Positions 25,417 to 34,581 of a DNA stretch of 64,000 bases are shown here, one piece after another; position 1 is the first letter of the stretch; every line of letters starts with the position of its first letter. Below the pieces are notes generated by a model. It saw only the letters and a program-made list of their open reading frames with translations. It was not told the DNA's origin and did no database searches. The translations under genes and the position numbers were made by a program. Source of the stretch: Ga0077536 sp943370145 (GTDB taxonomy: Bacteria > Pseudomonadota > Gammaproteobacteria > Ga0077536); NCBI GenBank assembly GCA_943370145.1, contig CALRPY020000011.1, positions 1 to 64,000 of the forward strand, in the 5' to 3' direction.

Positions 25417-28257
25417 ATGTTCGAGATCTACGCCTACGGGAATGTCGACACCCTGACCGGGGTCTTCAACGCAATCGCCGCCATCATGGGCGGCGCGGGG
25501 TATCTCAGCCTCATCAAGACGGTGGCCGTCACCGGCGTGCTGGTAGCCGCTGCCGCCGGCCTCTTCACCCCAGGCCGCTTCCACGGCTGGGGCTGGCTGA
25601 TGGGCTTCCTGCTGGTCTACCACGCGATGTTCCTGCCCAAGGCGGATGTCGCCATCATCGACAAGCTCGGCAGCCAGCCACCAACAGTCATCGGCAACGT
25701 CCCCATCGGCGTCGCATTCTTCGGCCACGCGACGAGCCTAGTGGGCGACGTGATGACGCGCTTCTTCGAGACCGCTTTCCAGGTGATCCCGGACACCAAC
25801 GCCCAACTGCCCGAGGCCCTGGCCTACCAGAAGAACGGCGTGATGTTCGGCAACCGCCTGATCCAGGCGAGCCGCGCCGCGAACGTGGCCGACCCGCAGC
25901 TGCGCGCCGACATGATCGCCTTCGTTCACAACTGCACCGTCTACGACCTGCAGGACGGCACCATCGACCCGGCGTCCTTCGCCCAGAGCACGGACATCTG
26001 GGCGCTGATGGGCACGCCCAACCCGGGGCGCTTCTCGACCTGGGGCAACCAGGTGCAGGTGGATACCTGCCCGGCCATCTACACCCGGCTGAACAGCCGC
26101 CTGCCCACGGAGATCGCCCGGGCCCGAGCCACTCTAGCCCTGCAGGTGAACCCAACGCTCGACCCCACCATCGCCGCCGGCGTCATCGACGGCCAGCTCG
26201 AGCAGGCCTACACCAAGACCCGCATCGCCACCGCCGCCCAGGGCGCCGCCGACCTTCTGCGCCAGAACATCCTGATCAACCTCGTGCAGGACACCAACAC
26301 CCTCGCCGGCCTGCGCCTGAACGATCCCGCCGCCACCATGCTGGCCACCGCCCGCGCGAATGCCACGGCCTCCACGAACGCGTCCTTCATCACCATGGGC
26401 CGGATCGCCGCCCAAGCCCTGCCGATGATCCGCAACGTGATCGAGGCAGTGATCTACGCGGTCTTCCCCTTCGTGCTGCTGTTATTCCTGCTAGCGCAGG
26501 GCAAAGGTCTCGCGCTCGCAATCAAGAGCTTCGTGATGAGCCTGGTGTGGATCCAGCTCTGGCCACCGCTCTACGCCATCCTCAACTACGTGGGCACCTT
26601 GGCCAGCGCCAAGAACCTCGCCGCCGCCGCAAACCTCACCCAAGGCAACCGCGGCCTGACCCTGGACACCGCCGCCGCCATCTACCAGGGCGCCATATCC
26701 GACCAGGCCATCGCGGGCTACCTGGTGGTAGCGATCCCCATCATCGCCACCGCCATCATCAAGGGCGGCGAAGTCGCCTTCCAGGCCGTCACCGCCAGCA
26801 GCGCGATCCAGTCGGCAGCGTCCAGCGAAGCTGCATCAGCGAGCAAGGGACTCATCAGCCAGAACAGCGTCAGCCTCGACCAGCAACAGCTCGGCCCTAC
26901 CCGCACCTCGGCCTTCATGGGCACCACCACCGAGGCCCACGGCACAACCATCCAGGGCATCGGCCCCGAGGCCGGCGTCTTCCGCTACCAGGCCACCATG
27001 AGCCGACTAGCCAGTACCTTCACGATCAGCGAACGGCAGGCCACCGCCATCGGTGAGAGCGCCAGACAGGCCGAAACCTTCGCCACCAGCGAGCGCGAAG
27101 CCATGCAGCGCAGTCAGGCCACGGCCCTGACTCGGGCGCTTGCCATTCAGGAGGGTTACGAGCGCTCACAGCAGAGAACGGGGTCAACGGCCGCATCCGA
27201 AGGCGGCTCCACATCGACCCAGCTGCAGACACTGAGTTCGGTAGCGAAGGACGTAAACCGCAAGCTGGGACTGAGCGAGGATTCCACAGTCGGACGCAGC
27301 ATTGCCGCTGCAGCATCCGCCGGCGCAAAAATCCCATTGACCGCGATCGGCGGCCAGCTCTCGTTCGAAGGACGCAATGTAGACCAGCAGCGACTGCAGA
27401 GCGCGTACGACTATGCACGACGAGCGGTGGAAAGCTCACAACTCAGCGAAGCGAGTTCTCTGGTCAGCGATTTCAAGTCCTCCGAGGCCTACCAGTGGGG
27501 CCGCAGCAGTCGCACAACGGCGACTGCCGGCTACGATACTTCCGCTCGCGAGGCGATGGAGCACCAAACCTCGAGCGACATTGCCTTCGGCCGAGCACGA
27601 GAGCTCGCCCGTACTGCGCATTTCATGCGGGAGTGGAGCAGTGGCACTCAGACCGACTTCACCAACTACGCGGCGCAGCATCTCTCCGAGCGCGGCCTCC
27701 TGCGGGAGGACGACCCGATGAGGCTGCAGCGCGCAGTGACCGAAATCGCCCACTCGTACGCCCGCGGGTGGAGCTCGGCATCTGGCCACGTACCCATCGA
27801 CAATCCGTTCGGTCCATCCACGCCGTTGCCCGAGAGAATGGGGTGGTCAAATTCATCGCTGCGGGAACAGTACGACGCCACCGCCGGAGCCGAGGACGGC
27901 GGTGCACTCAGCCAGCAATCCGCGATCAACGATGCCGAGATCCGTGCGCGTCATAGTCGGCAGGGAGCAGTTCCCGGGGAATCGGTGGGCAATGACCTGG
28001 CCAGTCGCCTCAGCGCAGTCGAAGCCGAGACGAAAGCCAAGATTGACAGCGGGCGCACACGCGTTTCGCAGGACGCCGTCACTTTGAGCGAGGGCTACAA
28101 GAGCACGGTGCAAATCGGAAAGGTCAGTTCCAACCACGGCGGGAATCAGGCCGTGTGGGACACGGTAGGACCTAACCCGAGTCAACCCGACCTCGGTACA
28201 CAGCCGAAAGTCGAGAAACCGTCGAGTGGCACTTCGACCAACGCGGAATTCCCATAG
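25417..28257 (+). CDS. traG: Mating-pair stabilisation / pilus assembly protein TraG
   Basis: The 946-residue product's N-terminal half holds several membrane segments (GYLSLIKTVAVTGVLVAAAAG, WGWLMGFLLVYHAMFL, VIYAVFPFVLLLFLLAQGKG, AIAGYLVVAIPIIATAII). It also has the TraG motif FVHNCTVYDL. The C-terminal half (from about residue 460) is a long polar periplasmic region rich in Ser, Gln and Ala, which in F mediates mating-pair stabilisation and entry exclusion. Length is close to F and SXT TraG (about 940-1190). It is the last gene of the operon. A damaged second copy of its first third lies at 30787-31335. Confidence 0.93.
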   Translation: MFEIYAYGNVDTLTGVFNAIAAIMGGAGYLSLIKTVAVTGVLVAAAAGLFTPGRFHGWGWLMGFLLVYHAMFLPKADVAIIDKLGSQPPTVIGNVPIGVAFFGHATSLVGDVMTRFFETAFQVIPDTNAQLPEALAYQKNGVMFGNRLIQASRAANVADPQLRADMIAFVHNCTVYDLQDGTIDPASFAQSTDIWALMGTPNPGRFSTWGNQVQVDTCPAIYTRLNSRLPTEIARARATLALQVNPTLDPTIAAGVIDGQLEQAYTKTRIATAAQGAADLLRQNILINLVQDTNTLAGLRLNDPAATMLATARANATASTNASFITMGRIAAQALPMIRNVIEAVIYAVFPFVLLLFLLAQGKGLALAIKSFVMSLVWIQLWPPLYAILNYVGTLASAKNLAAAANLTQGNRGLTLDTAAAIYQGAISDQAIAGYLVVAIPIIATAIIKGGEVAFQAVTASSAIQSAASSEAASASKGLISQNSVSLDQQQLGPTRTSAFMGTTTEAHGTTIQGIGPEAGVFRYQATMSRLASTFTISERQATAIGESARQAETFATSEREAMQRSQATALTRALAIQEGYERSQQRTGSTAASEGGSTSTQLQTLSSVAKDVNRKLGLSEDSTVGRSIAAAASAGAKIPLTAIGGQLSFEGRNVDQQRLQSAYDYARRAVESSQLSEASSLVSDFKSSEAYQWGRSSRTTATAGYDTSAREAMEHQTSSDIAFGRARELARTAHFMREWSSGTQTDFTNYAAQHLSERGLLREDDPMRLQRAVTEIAHSYARGWSSASGHVPIDNPFGPSTPLPERMGWSNSSLREQYDATAGAEDGGALSQQSAINDAEIRARHSRQGAVPGESVGNDLASRLSAVEAETKAKIDSGRTRVSQDAVTLSEGYKSTVQIGKVSSNHGGNQAVWDTVGPNPSQPDLGTQPKVEKPSSGTSTNAEFP

Positions 28258-28380
28258 CCGGTCCGCAGCTTGAGCGCGAATCGGCAGGGGTGAAGCAAGA
28301 CGGGCAGTCACGAAGCGAAGCAGGCGGTAATGCCTCCAATCGCGTGGGGCCTACTCGTGCCAAGTAGACACACGCAGATC

Positions 28381-28653
28381 TCAGTCGTCTGCCGCGCCGA
28401 TCTCTAAGCTGCCGAGGCCATTGCGGGTGAGGTATCCGGGTGAGCTGTGATGGTACCAGCGTTGGGATTCCGCGTTGGAGTCAACCGCACCCTGACTGGG
28501 ATCTGCGGCGCCCGACTCCAGTGGAGTAGACATCGCGGTGCGCAGTGCGAAGCCTAAACTTCCGAGCCATTCGGCGATCGCCGCGCAAAAAGACTTGCCA
28601 TCGACGGCCATGTTTCCGTCCCGGTTCCAAACATCGCCGCAGGATACGTTCAA
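28381..28653 (-). CDS. Possible small protein coupled to the NrtR-like gene
   Basis: A 90-residue frame starts at a TTG that overlaps the stop of the Nudix regulator (TTGA). The composition is unremarkable (GKSFCAAIAEWLGSLGFALR is the most structured part) and there are no known motifs. It fills most of the gap between traG and the regulator. Support is the overlap only, so it may not be translated. Confidence 0.25.
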   Translation of the reverse strand: MNVSCGDVWNRDGNMAVDGKSFCAAIAEWLGSLGFALRTAMSTPLESGAADPSQGAVDSNAESQRWYHHSSPGYLTRNGLGSLEIGAADD

Positions 28654-29339
28654 ACCGCCCGCAGCCGGTAGATCTGGGCTGGCCGGTTAGCGCCGGTCCG
28701 TACCGCGCCCTCCACAGGCTCGACGAGCTGTCGGTCCGCAAGCTTCCGGCGGAACGACGACTTGTCCAGACGCCGCCCCAGGAGCTGCTCACAGCACGCC
28801 TGCAGTTCCCCTAATGTGAACTGCTCGGGCACGAATCCGACAGGCAGTTCCAGCCGTTCGACTTCCGCGCGCGTGCTTTCGACCGCCTGGGACACCAACA
28901 TCGCGTGGTCGAATGCCAGGCTCTTGTCGGCGATCGCATCGTAGACGCGCCGCCAAGCGAGCGCCTCGACACGCTTGCCCGCCAAAGGACTGACGTACTC
29001 GGCCGGCACCAGCGCGCGATACACGATGCTGAGCGCCCAAGGTGCACGCGGATCGCGGGTCGCCCCCCCGGCAGCGCAGATCTGCCGCAGGAACGGTAGA
29101 TCCAATCCAAGACGCTCACGCATTACCCGCTGGGCCGCCGCATCCAGCGACGCGTCCAGGTCGATGCGGAGCACGCCCCCGGGCAGGGCCCACTTGCCGG
29201 CGTACGGAGCTTCTGCGCGTCGCGCAAGAAGAACCTGCAGTTCACCGTCGACAAGGCCCATCACCGCGATCTCGAGCCGCGTGAACGGCATCGGGTACCG
29301 CTTGGATTCCGGGTTGGCCAATTCGGTCTTCACCGACAT
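28650..29339 (-). CDS. NrtR-type transcriptional regulator (Nudix domain + winged helix)
   Basis: The 229-residue product's N-terminal Nudix fold (RLEIAVMGLVDGELQVLLARR, then KWALPGGVLRIDLDASLDAA) carries a degenerate Nudix box. The expected REUxEExGU reads QRVMRERLGL, so hydrolysis is unlikely and ligand sensing more so. A C-terminal winged helix (FTLGELQACCEQLLGRRLDK, then SSFRRKLADRQLVEP) would bind DNA. NrtR proteins sense ADP-ribose or related nucleotides and repress nucleotide-cofactor genes. The gene diverges from a metallophosphatase behind two palindromes at 29341-29399. Start MSVKTELA is 2 bp from an operator; a downstream ATG at 29291 is an alternative. Confidence 0.82.
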   Translation of the reverse strand: MSVKTELANPESKRYPMPFTRLEIAVMGLVDGELQVLLARRAEAPYAGKWALPGGVLRIDLDASLDAAAQRVMRERLGLDLPFLRQICAAGGATRDPRAPWALSIVYRALVPAEYVSPLAGKRVEALAWRRVYDAIADKSLAFDHAMLVSQAVESTRAEVERLELPVGFVPEQFTLGELQACCEQLLGRRLDKSSFRRKLADRQLVEPVEGAVRTGANRPAQIYRLRAV

Positions 29340-29340
29340 A

Positions 29341-29363
29341 CTTAGTTGCATTAACCCACTAAG
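29341..29363. promoter_or_regulatory. Imperfect palindromic operator (site 1)
   Basis: The outer hexamers CTTAGT and ACTAAG match perfectly in inverted orientation and 7 of 10 arm positions pair, with a 3-bp centre. It shares its half-site with the perfect palindrome 14 bp downstream and overlaps the likely -35 element of the phosphatase promoter. It is likely bound by the divergent NrtR-like protein. Confidence 0.75.
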
Positions 29364-29374
29364 CGTGGGATACT
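29346..29374 (+). promoter_or_regulatory. Sigma-70-type promoter for the metallophosphatase
   Basis: TTGCAT (29346-29351) and GATACT (29369-29374) are spaced by 17 bp, close to the consensus. The two palindromes lie over the -35 box and just past the -10 box, the expected layout for repression. Transcription would begin near 29381. Confidence 0.6.
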
Positions 29375-29376
29375 TT

Positions 29377-29399
29377 CTTAGTGGCATATTGCCACTAAG
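29377..29399. promoter_or_regulatory. Perfect palindromic operator (site 2)
   Basis: Ten-base arms CTTAGTGGCA and TGCCACTAAG are perfect inverted repeats around a TAT centre. The site covers the expected transcription start of the phosphatase gene and is a probable high-affinity site for the NrtR-like regulator. Confidence 0.82.
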
Positions 29400-29417
29400 A
29401 GTTAGCGAGAGGCAATC

Positions 29418-30341
29418 TTGGGTTACGACGTCATCGGCGACATTCACGGCCAAGCCGACAAGCTCGAAGCGCTCTTCCGGAAGCTGGGATACGTCCAAAG
29501 AACCTCGGGCTGGGTGCCGCCGCAAGACCGGCAGGCGGTCTTCCTAGGAGATCTGATCGACCGCGGCCCAGAGCAGGTCAAGGTGGTTAACATCGTGCGT
29601 TCGATGATCGACGCGGGCCACGCCCGTTCGGTGATGGGCAACCACGAGTTCAACGCGATCGGCTACGCAACCCCCCGCCGCGACTTGCCCGGCGAGTTCC
29701 TACGGCAGCACAGTCCGAAGAATCTGTCGCAGCACACCGAATTTCTTCGGCAGGTCGGCCAAGGCTCCACCCGGCACCACGAATTGGTCGACTGGTTCAA
29801 ATCTCTGCCACCAATGTTGGACCTCGGGGGCATCCGGGTCGTGCACGCCTGGTGGCACCAACCCCACATTGATGTGGTCGCGTCACGGCTGTCCTTGCGT
29901 CACGGGATGGACGACGACTTCGTGCAGGAAGCCTACATCGAGGGTTCGTCTGAATGGCAGGCGATGGAGGGCCTGACCAAAGGCCTGGAGATCGGCCTCC
30001 CCGCCGGCTACTCGTTCGTTGATCATGGCGGCGTCGAGCGTCGCAAGGTGCGGACCAAGTGGTGGCACGAAGACCCGCGCACTTATCGCGACGTTGCGAT
30101 TGTTGGCGACGGGCAGAACCATCGGGTACCCGACCGCCCCCTCCCAAACAACTACGCCGGCGCACCGGTCGCAGGAGCCCCGGTCTTCATCGGCCACTAT
30201 TGGATGACGGGCCGCCCCGAGCTGCAGTCCCCCAAGGTGGCCTGCCTGGACTACTCGGCGGCGAAGGACGGCCCGCTGGTGGCTTACCGCTGGGACGGCG
30301 AACGAGAATTGAACGCGCAACACTTCGTCGCGGCTGATTGA
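29418..30341 (+). CDS. PPP-family metallophosphatase (PrpE / Ap4A-hydrolase-like)
   Basis: The 307-residue product starts at a TTG preceded by GAGAGG at 5 bp spacing. The two-metal motifs are complete: GDIHG (7-11), GDLIDRG (44-50), GNHE (74-77), and histidines further on in GIRVVHAWWH and FIGHYW. Relatives hydrolyse dinucleoside polyphosphates or act as protein or RNA-end phosphatases. Control by a Nudix-type nucleotide sensor favours a nucleotide substrate. It is followed after 27 bp by a small unknown gene, probably in the same transcript. The exact substrate is not visible from sequence. Confidence 0.85.
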   Translation: MGYDVIGDIHGQADKLEALFRKLGYVQRTSGWVPPQDRQAVFLGDLIDRGPEQVKVVNIVRSMIDAGHARSVMGNHEFNAIGYATPRRDLPGEFLRQHSPKNLSQHTEFLRQVGQGSTRHHELVDWFKSLPPMLDLGGIRVVHAWWHQPHIDVVASRLSLRHGMDDDFVQEAYIEGSSEWQAMEGLTKGLEIGLPAGYSFVDHGGVERRKVRTKWWHEDPRTYRDVAIVGDGQNHRVPDRPLPNNYAGAPVAGAPVFIGHYWMTGRPELQSPKVACLDYSAAKDGPLVAYRWDGERELNAQHFVAAD

Positions 30342-30368
30342 GATACGGAACGAATTAAGGAGCGCGCT

Positions 30369-30692
30369 ATGCCCTACGTTGTGATTGTTAACGACAACTT
30401 CCATTACATGGACCCGGACGAGCAATATGAATCTGGCGAGTTCACTGATGCAGGGTTGGCAATCGAACGGTGCTGCAGGATCGGGGACGATTACCTCGAG
30501 TCGGCCCGCAAGCCCGGCATGCCCGCGACCGAACTTTGGAAAAGCTACATGTCCTTCGGGAACGACCCGTTCATCGTCAGCGTCGACGCGCCCGAAGCCA
30601 GCTTCAGCGCCTGGGAGTACGCAAAGGAGCGGTGCCAAGTGCTCTGCGCGGCCCGGAATCCGCTACTCGCGTCGCCAGCCGAACCGTCTTAG
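30369..30692 (+). CDS. Small hypothetical protein of the phosphatase operon
   Basis: The 107-residue product starts at ATG with AAGGAG 7 bp upstream. It begins PYVVIVNDNFHYMDPDEQYE and contains DAGLAIERCCRIGDDYLES and DAPEASFSAWEYAKERCQVL, a soluble acidic protein without membrane segments. Proteins of this look are often annotated only as hypothetical. Its constant partner here is the metallophosphatase, so it may modify or inhibit that enzyme's activity. That is inference from linkage. Confidence 0.65.
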   Translation: MPYVVIVNDNFHYMDPDEQYESGEFTDAGLAIERCCRIGDDYLESARKPGMPATELWKSYMSFGNDPFIVSVDAPEASFSAWEYAKERCQVLCAARNPLLASPAEPS

Positions 30693-30786
30693 GAGCCCGC
30701 CTACGGAATCTGGTTCCGACCACGGCCAGCGAGCTGTTCCTGAATGGCGACCGGCTTGCTTCCTCCCGCCTAATCCATACGACACA

Positions 30787-31335
30787 CGCCGCCATCATGG
30801 GCAGCACCGGGTATCTCAGCCTGATCAAGACCGTAGCCGTCACCGGCGTGTTGCTGGCCGCGGCAGCCGGCCTCTTCTCCCCGGGCCGATTCCATGGCTG
30901 GGGCTGGCTGATGGGCTTCCTGCTGGTCTACCAGAGGAACGGCGTGATGTTCGGCAAGCGCCTGATTCAGGCCAGCCGCGCCGCCAAAGTGGCCGACCCG
31001 CAGTTGCGCGCCAACACGATTGCCTTCGTGCACAACTGCACCGTCTACGACCTGCAGGACGGCACCATAAGCCCGGCGGCATTCACCCAGAGCACCTACA
31101 TCTGGGCGCAGATGGGCACGCCCAATCCCGGACGCTTCTCCACTTGGGGCAACCCGGTTCAGGTGGACACCTGTCCGGCGATCTACGCCCGCCTGAACGG
31201 GCGACTGCCCGCCGAGATCGCCCGGGCCCGCGCCACGCTCGCCCTGCAGATGAACCCCACGCTGGACCCCACCATCGCCGCCGGTGTCATCGATGGCCAG
31301 CTTGAGCAGGCCTACACGAAGACCCGCATCGCCCC
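30787..31335 (+). pseudogene. Truncated, internally deleted second copy of traG
   Basis: The segment is closely similar to traG 25476-26230: GYLSLIKTVAVTGVLLAAAAG, WGWLMGFLLVY, then FVHNCTVYDLQDGTI. It lacks the traG start, everything past about residue 270, and an internal 207-bp piece. The internal deletion is exactly between two CTACCA hexamers (25617-25622 and 25824-25829 in the intact gene), so it looks like slippage at a short direct repeat. Differences at many third positions indicate divergence, not a fresh duplication. It ends abruptly at CCCCCTAAAAG. Confidence 0.9.
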
Positions 31336-31502
31336 CCCTAAAAGTTGACCGATCGATGATGGTGTGGGTTGCTAGCGGCTGGCCTCCCGCATAGGGGACC
31401 GTGCTTCATCGGCGCGCATCGGGAAAACACCCGCGCCCCCCGTCGAATCGATTCCGCGCACGCATCAACTACATGATCTGCTTCGAAGCCGGCTATCAGA
31501 AG

Positions 31503-33611
31503 TCAGGTTGCTGGCCCGCGGAACCCCTCGTCCTCACATCGTTGCTTGATTTCGAGGAGCTTCTTCCAGTCCTTGCCCATCGCGAGCTTGGTCGCCCCTT
31601 CCGGGGTGGCAGCTCTCTGAAGCAGCGTTCTCTCAGGGCCGAACACATGCTGGGCGACCTGGTCCCATCCGTTCAGGGACCGCCAATAGCCGTTGCGCGC
31701 CAGCTCAACAACCTCGGTCTGCCGTGCGATGCCATCATCCTGGGTGCCCTGGCGGCGGGCCTCACGGCCGCGCACCCTGTGCTCGGCCTTGTCGACTGAC
31801 CAGTTCGTCATGGCGGCACCAAGATCAAAGTTCAGGCCTGAAACTCTTTGCCAGCAGCTTTCCTTCTTGGCCCACTCGCCGATGTTCGAGGAGCCGGCCG
31901 GCGTCTCGAGAAGCGCATCCTGTACCAGGATCGCGGCCCGTCTGTAGCATTCGTCAAGGCTCTCGTCAGTGGACTGTTTCTCCCAGACTCGCGCGAGGTC
32001 CGGCTCTCTGCCTTTGGCTCGAATCGCATGGAATACGAGCGCCCATGCGTAGGCAACGATCTGTGGCCGATAGTCGCCCTTGTACCAGCTCCCCTTGCCC
32101 TCGGAGACAATTGCTTCGCCCGCCTTCCAGAGAATGGCCGCTGCCACGATCCGCTGGTAATAAACCTCGCCAAAATCCGGGCTGAGTTCCTGCCAATGTT
32201 CCGCCTCGGTCCGGTCGTCCTTCGGAGAGAACGTGCCCGCGAACTTGATAAAGTTCTTCTGAACGCCTAGCGCCACCCAGTGAGGCTTCTCTTCGAGAGT
32301 GCTGTCGTACTTGGCAAGCTCCGTCTTGTTGATGACCTGCCTTGAAGGGAACTCCAGATCAAAGGCATCCTTCCGAGCCTTGGAAAGATAGAGTCGCTCA
32401 TTCTGATACTGTCCGCGCGACCTCTCGTAGAACCACTTGCTTTGGACGCGCTGCCCGGCCCTTGCCGGTACGAGGAGCCGGCGGGATATTTCCTCCATCT
32501 TCCGGTGGAAGGGATGGTTCGCAAAGAAGTCAGCGATCGCCACCTTGTTCTGGGTATTCGCGTACTCCGCGATCCTTGGAATCAGGTCGTGTGCCCGCTC
32601 ACGGTTCACCACGGTCAGCTTCATGGGGACCGCGACCCCATCCAGCGTTAGCCTGTCCTGTTTGCGGGCACGCAGAATGCTGGCGGTGGTCTGACCTCCG
32701 TTGACGATCTGAAGGTCAGAAATGTCGGTGATACGGCTCATGCCGCCCCCGCCATCTACCGTGATGTCCATCGCCGTGGCGGCGATGCCGTTGTTGTAGG
32801 CGAAGAAGAGGTGCCTTGCGTCCTGGATTGTCCTTCGGATGCCCTTGTTGACGTTCCCCTTCATGCCGAGAAACGAACGCACGTTGCCCTCAAGCAGCCG
32901 GCTACCATAGCGGTCGAACAGGTCAGCAAGGAGGTTCCCGTCAATGACGCAGAGGTAGGACTTAAGGCCATCGGCCTTCGATGCTTCTATGCAGGGGATA
33001 CCAGCTGACTGGAATTCCGACAGGTCAATCTCGACCAACTCCCGCTCCCGGTCCGACGCGTACATCGCCATCAGGCGCCGCAGATCCCAGATATGCGTCT
33101 CAGCCGGAATATCCCCGATCTGCGAGCGGAGTTCCTTCTTGAAGCGCTGAGTCAGGGTTTGATTGGAGAAGATGTGAAGCCGAATGCAGGAAATGTCGGA
33201 TTTCCGGCGCCGCAAGGTATCAACCAGCGCATATGCTGATGCAGATTCGTGCATTTGCGCCATCGGCTTTCCTGCCAGCGCGGTTGACGCAAAGTTCTCG
33301 AGCCAGCTCCGCAGTTGGTCAACATCCGTAGTCAACAGCGGGCCCGGCTCCGCGTCTTCCACCCACCGGCCAATCACTAGCGAGATAGTTCCATCGGACT
33401 CGTCCAGTTCCGTAAATCCATGGAGCCTAAGCTGCCGGCCGCGGGAATCCTGGGAAATATGCTCAGCGAGAGTGAACTCGCCGAAGACTGGATCTTCCTC
33501 CAGCCTGGCTGCCACCTCGGAGACGAAAGCCAAGGTATCAACCAGGTGTTCAGTTGAGGCCCGCCGGACAACCATCTGGCGCAGTTCGTCAAGGAACTCG
33601 TTCTCTTTCAT
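31503..33611 (-). CDS. AIPR (abortive phage infection) family protein
   Basis: The product is about 702 residues. The AIPR family (PF10592) centre is clear: KGIRRTIQDARHLFFAYNNG, MDITVDGGGGMSRITDISDL, QIVNGGQTTASILRARKQ, then IAEYANTQNKVAIADFFANH. AIPR proteins were first linked to abortive phage infection, and many contain a nuclease-like core. It is the last gene of the four-gene ATPase/Z1/DUF4420/AIPR operon and overlaps the preceding gene by 23 bp. I chose the ATG at 33611, which has CGAGG 8 bp upstream; a TTG 6 bp earlier is also open. Domain assignment is strong, biochemical role unproven. Confidence 0.85.
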   Translation of the reverse strand: MKENEFLDELRQMVVRRASTEHLVDTLAFVSEVAARLEEDPVFGEFTLAEHISQDSRGRQLRLHGFTELDESDGTISLVIGRWVEDAEPGPLLTTDVDQLRSWLENFASTALAGKPMAQMHESASAYALVDTLRRRKSDISCIRLHIFSNQTLTQRFKKELRSQIGDIPAETHIWDLRRLMAMYASDRERELVEIDLSEFQSAGIPCIEASKADGLKSYLCVIDGNLLADLFDRYGSRLLEGNVRSFLGMKGNVNKGIRRTIQDARHLFFAYNNGIAATAMDITVDGGGGMSRITDISDLQIVNGGQTTASILRARKQDRLTLDGVAVPMKLTVVNRERAHDLIPRIAEYANTQNKVAIADFFANHPFHRKMEEISRRLLVPARAGQRVQSKWFYERSRGQYQNERLYLSKARKDAFDLEFPSRQVINKTELAKYDSTLEEKPHWVALGVQKNFIKFAGTFSPKDDRTEAEHWQELSPDFGEVYYQRIVAAAILWKAGEAIVSEGKGSWYKGDYRPQIVAYAWALVFHAIRAKGREPDLARVWEKQSTDESLDECYRRAAILVQDALLETPAGSSNIGEWAKKESCWQRVSGLNFDLGAAMTNWSVDKAEHRVRGREARRQGTQDDGIARQTEVVELARNGYWRSLNGWDQVAQHVFGPERTLLQRAATPEGATKLAMGKDWKKLLEIKQRCEDEGFRGPAT

Positions 33612-34581
33612 CCTCAATGCCTCGAGCTGTTTTGCGCAGGAAGTCCAGCGAGAGGGTGTAAGTGGCCGACATTACGCCCATCGGCACTGACGCAACGGTC
33701 AGTCTCGGAAAGCCCGCCGTGACATAAAATTCCTCACTGGACAGGGGCTGGAACAGGATCACGTCGTAATGGGGGCCTTCGACGTAGCCTCCTTCCAGCA
33801 CCCGTCCCCTGAAGACTGACAGGGCGTCGGGCGATACAGCAAGAAGTCCTTCCACTCTCGGTATGAGGCTGTTGAGACCAATGGCGCCAGTCTCGCCTGG
33901 CGAGGCCGGCCTCATCGTATGGACACTGATGCGGACCGGGACGAGCGAGTCGAGTTGTTGAAGGGAACTTATGGAGATGCTCTCCGCACCCGGCCCGACG
34001 GCTTTCACCTCGATGGCCTCATCCGAGAACTGAAAATCCTGATCAGCGCCCACCTGCCCTACCCATCCTGTCACCGCCTCAATCGGGGAGCGCCTTCCGC
34101 CAAGCAGGACTTTCTCCAGCACCAGAAGCTCCGCCAACATCCCCTTGACCTGCCACGACTCCAGAAAGCCACCTGATCCATGGTCGAAGAGTTTCTTCCA
34201 TAAGGTGAGCCGGTCGCGAAAAAGGGCTATCAGAGCTGCTTCATCGGAGACAGTACCCAAGGCATCGACCAGGTCTTGGCAAAGCCGGCCGAAGACACCT
34301 CTGAGACCCAGTTGCCGCAACCGCAGGGCCATCAGCCATGAGCCGTCACTGCGCGGCAGCCTGAAGTAATCAAGCGAGACGGAGTCGAGCTTCAGAGCCG
34401 GCGGCTGTCTGCCGACGCCGATTGCAAGCATCACATACCCGGAACTGTCGACGCCGGCAAAGACATTGAAATGGAAGTCCGGATCCACCCGCCGGAGCTT
34501 ATGGCGGCCTTCGGCAATAGGTTCGGAGCGGGCATCTTCAAGAATTTTTTCCCAGATCTCCTCAATCATCGTCATCGTCAT
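33589..34581 (-). CDS. PD-(D/E)XK nuclease-like protein (DUF4420)
   Basis: The 330-residue product has a nuclease-like core of WQVKGMLAELLVLEKVLLGG, then DQDFQFSDEAIEVKAVGPG. That gives the E, D and ExK positions of a PD-(D/E)XK fold, with SISSLQQLDSL following as in DUF4420 members. Such proteins occur beside Z1 and GHKL ATPase genes in predicted restriction-like operons. It overlaps Z1 by 20 bp and AIPR by 23 bp, so translation is tightly coupled. The start is uncertain among three nearby ATGs (34581, 34575, 34569) because the Z1 gene's Asp-rich tail overlaps in the other frame. Confidence 0.8.
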   Translation of the reverse strand: MTMTMIEEIWEKILEDARSEPIAEGRHKLRRVDPDFHFNVFAGVDSSGYVMLAIGVGRQPPALKLDSVSLDYFRLPRSDGSWLMALRLRQLGLRGVFGRLCQDLVDALGTVSDEAALIALFRDRLTLWKKLFDHGSGGFLESWQVKGMLAELLVLEKVLLGGRRSPIEAVTGWVGQVGADQDFQFSDEAIEVKAVGPGAESISISSLQQLDSLVPVRISVHTMRPASPGETGAIGLNSLIPRVEGLLAVSPDALSVFRGRVLEGGYVEGPHYDVILFQPLSSEEFYVTAGFPRLTVASVPMGVMSATYTLSLDFLRKTARGIEDERERVP

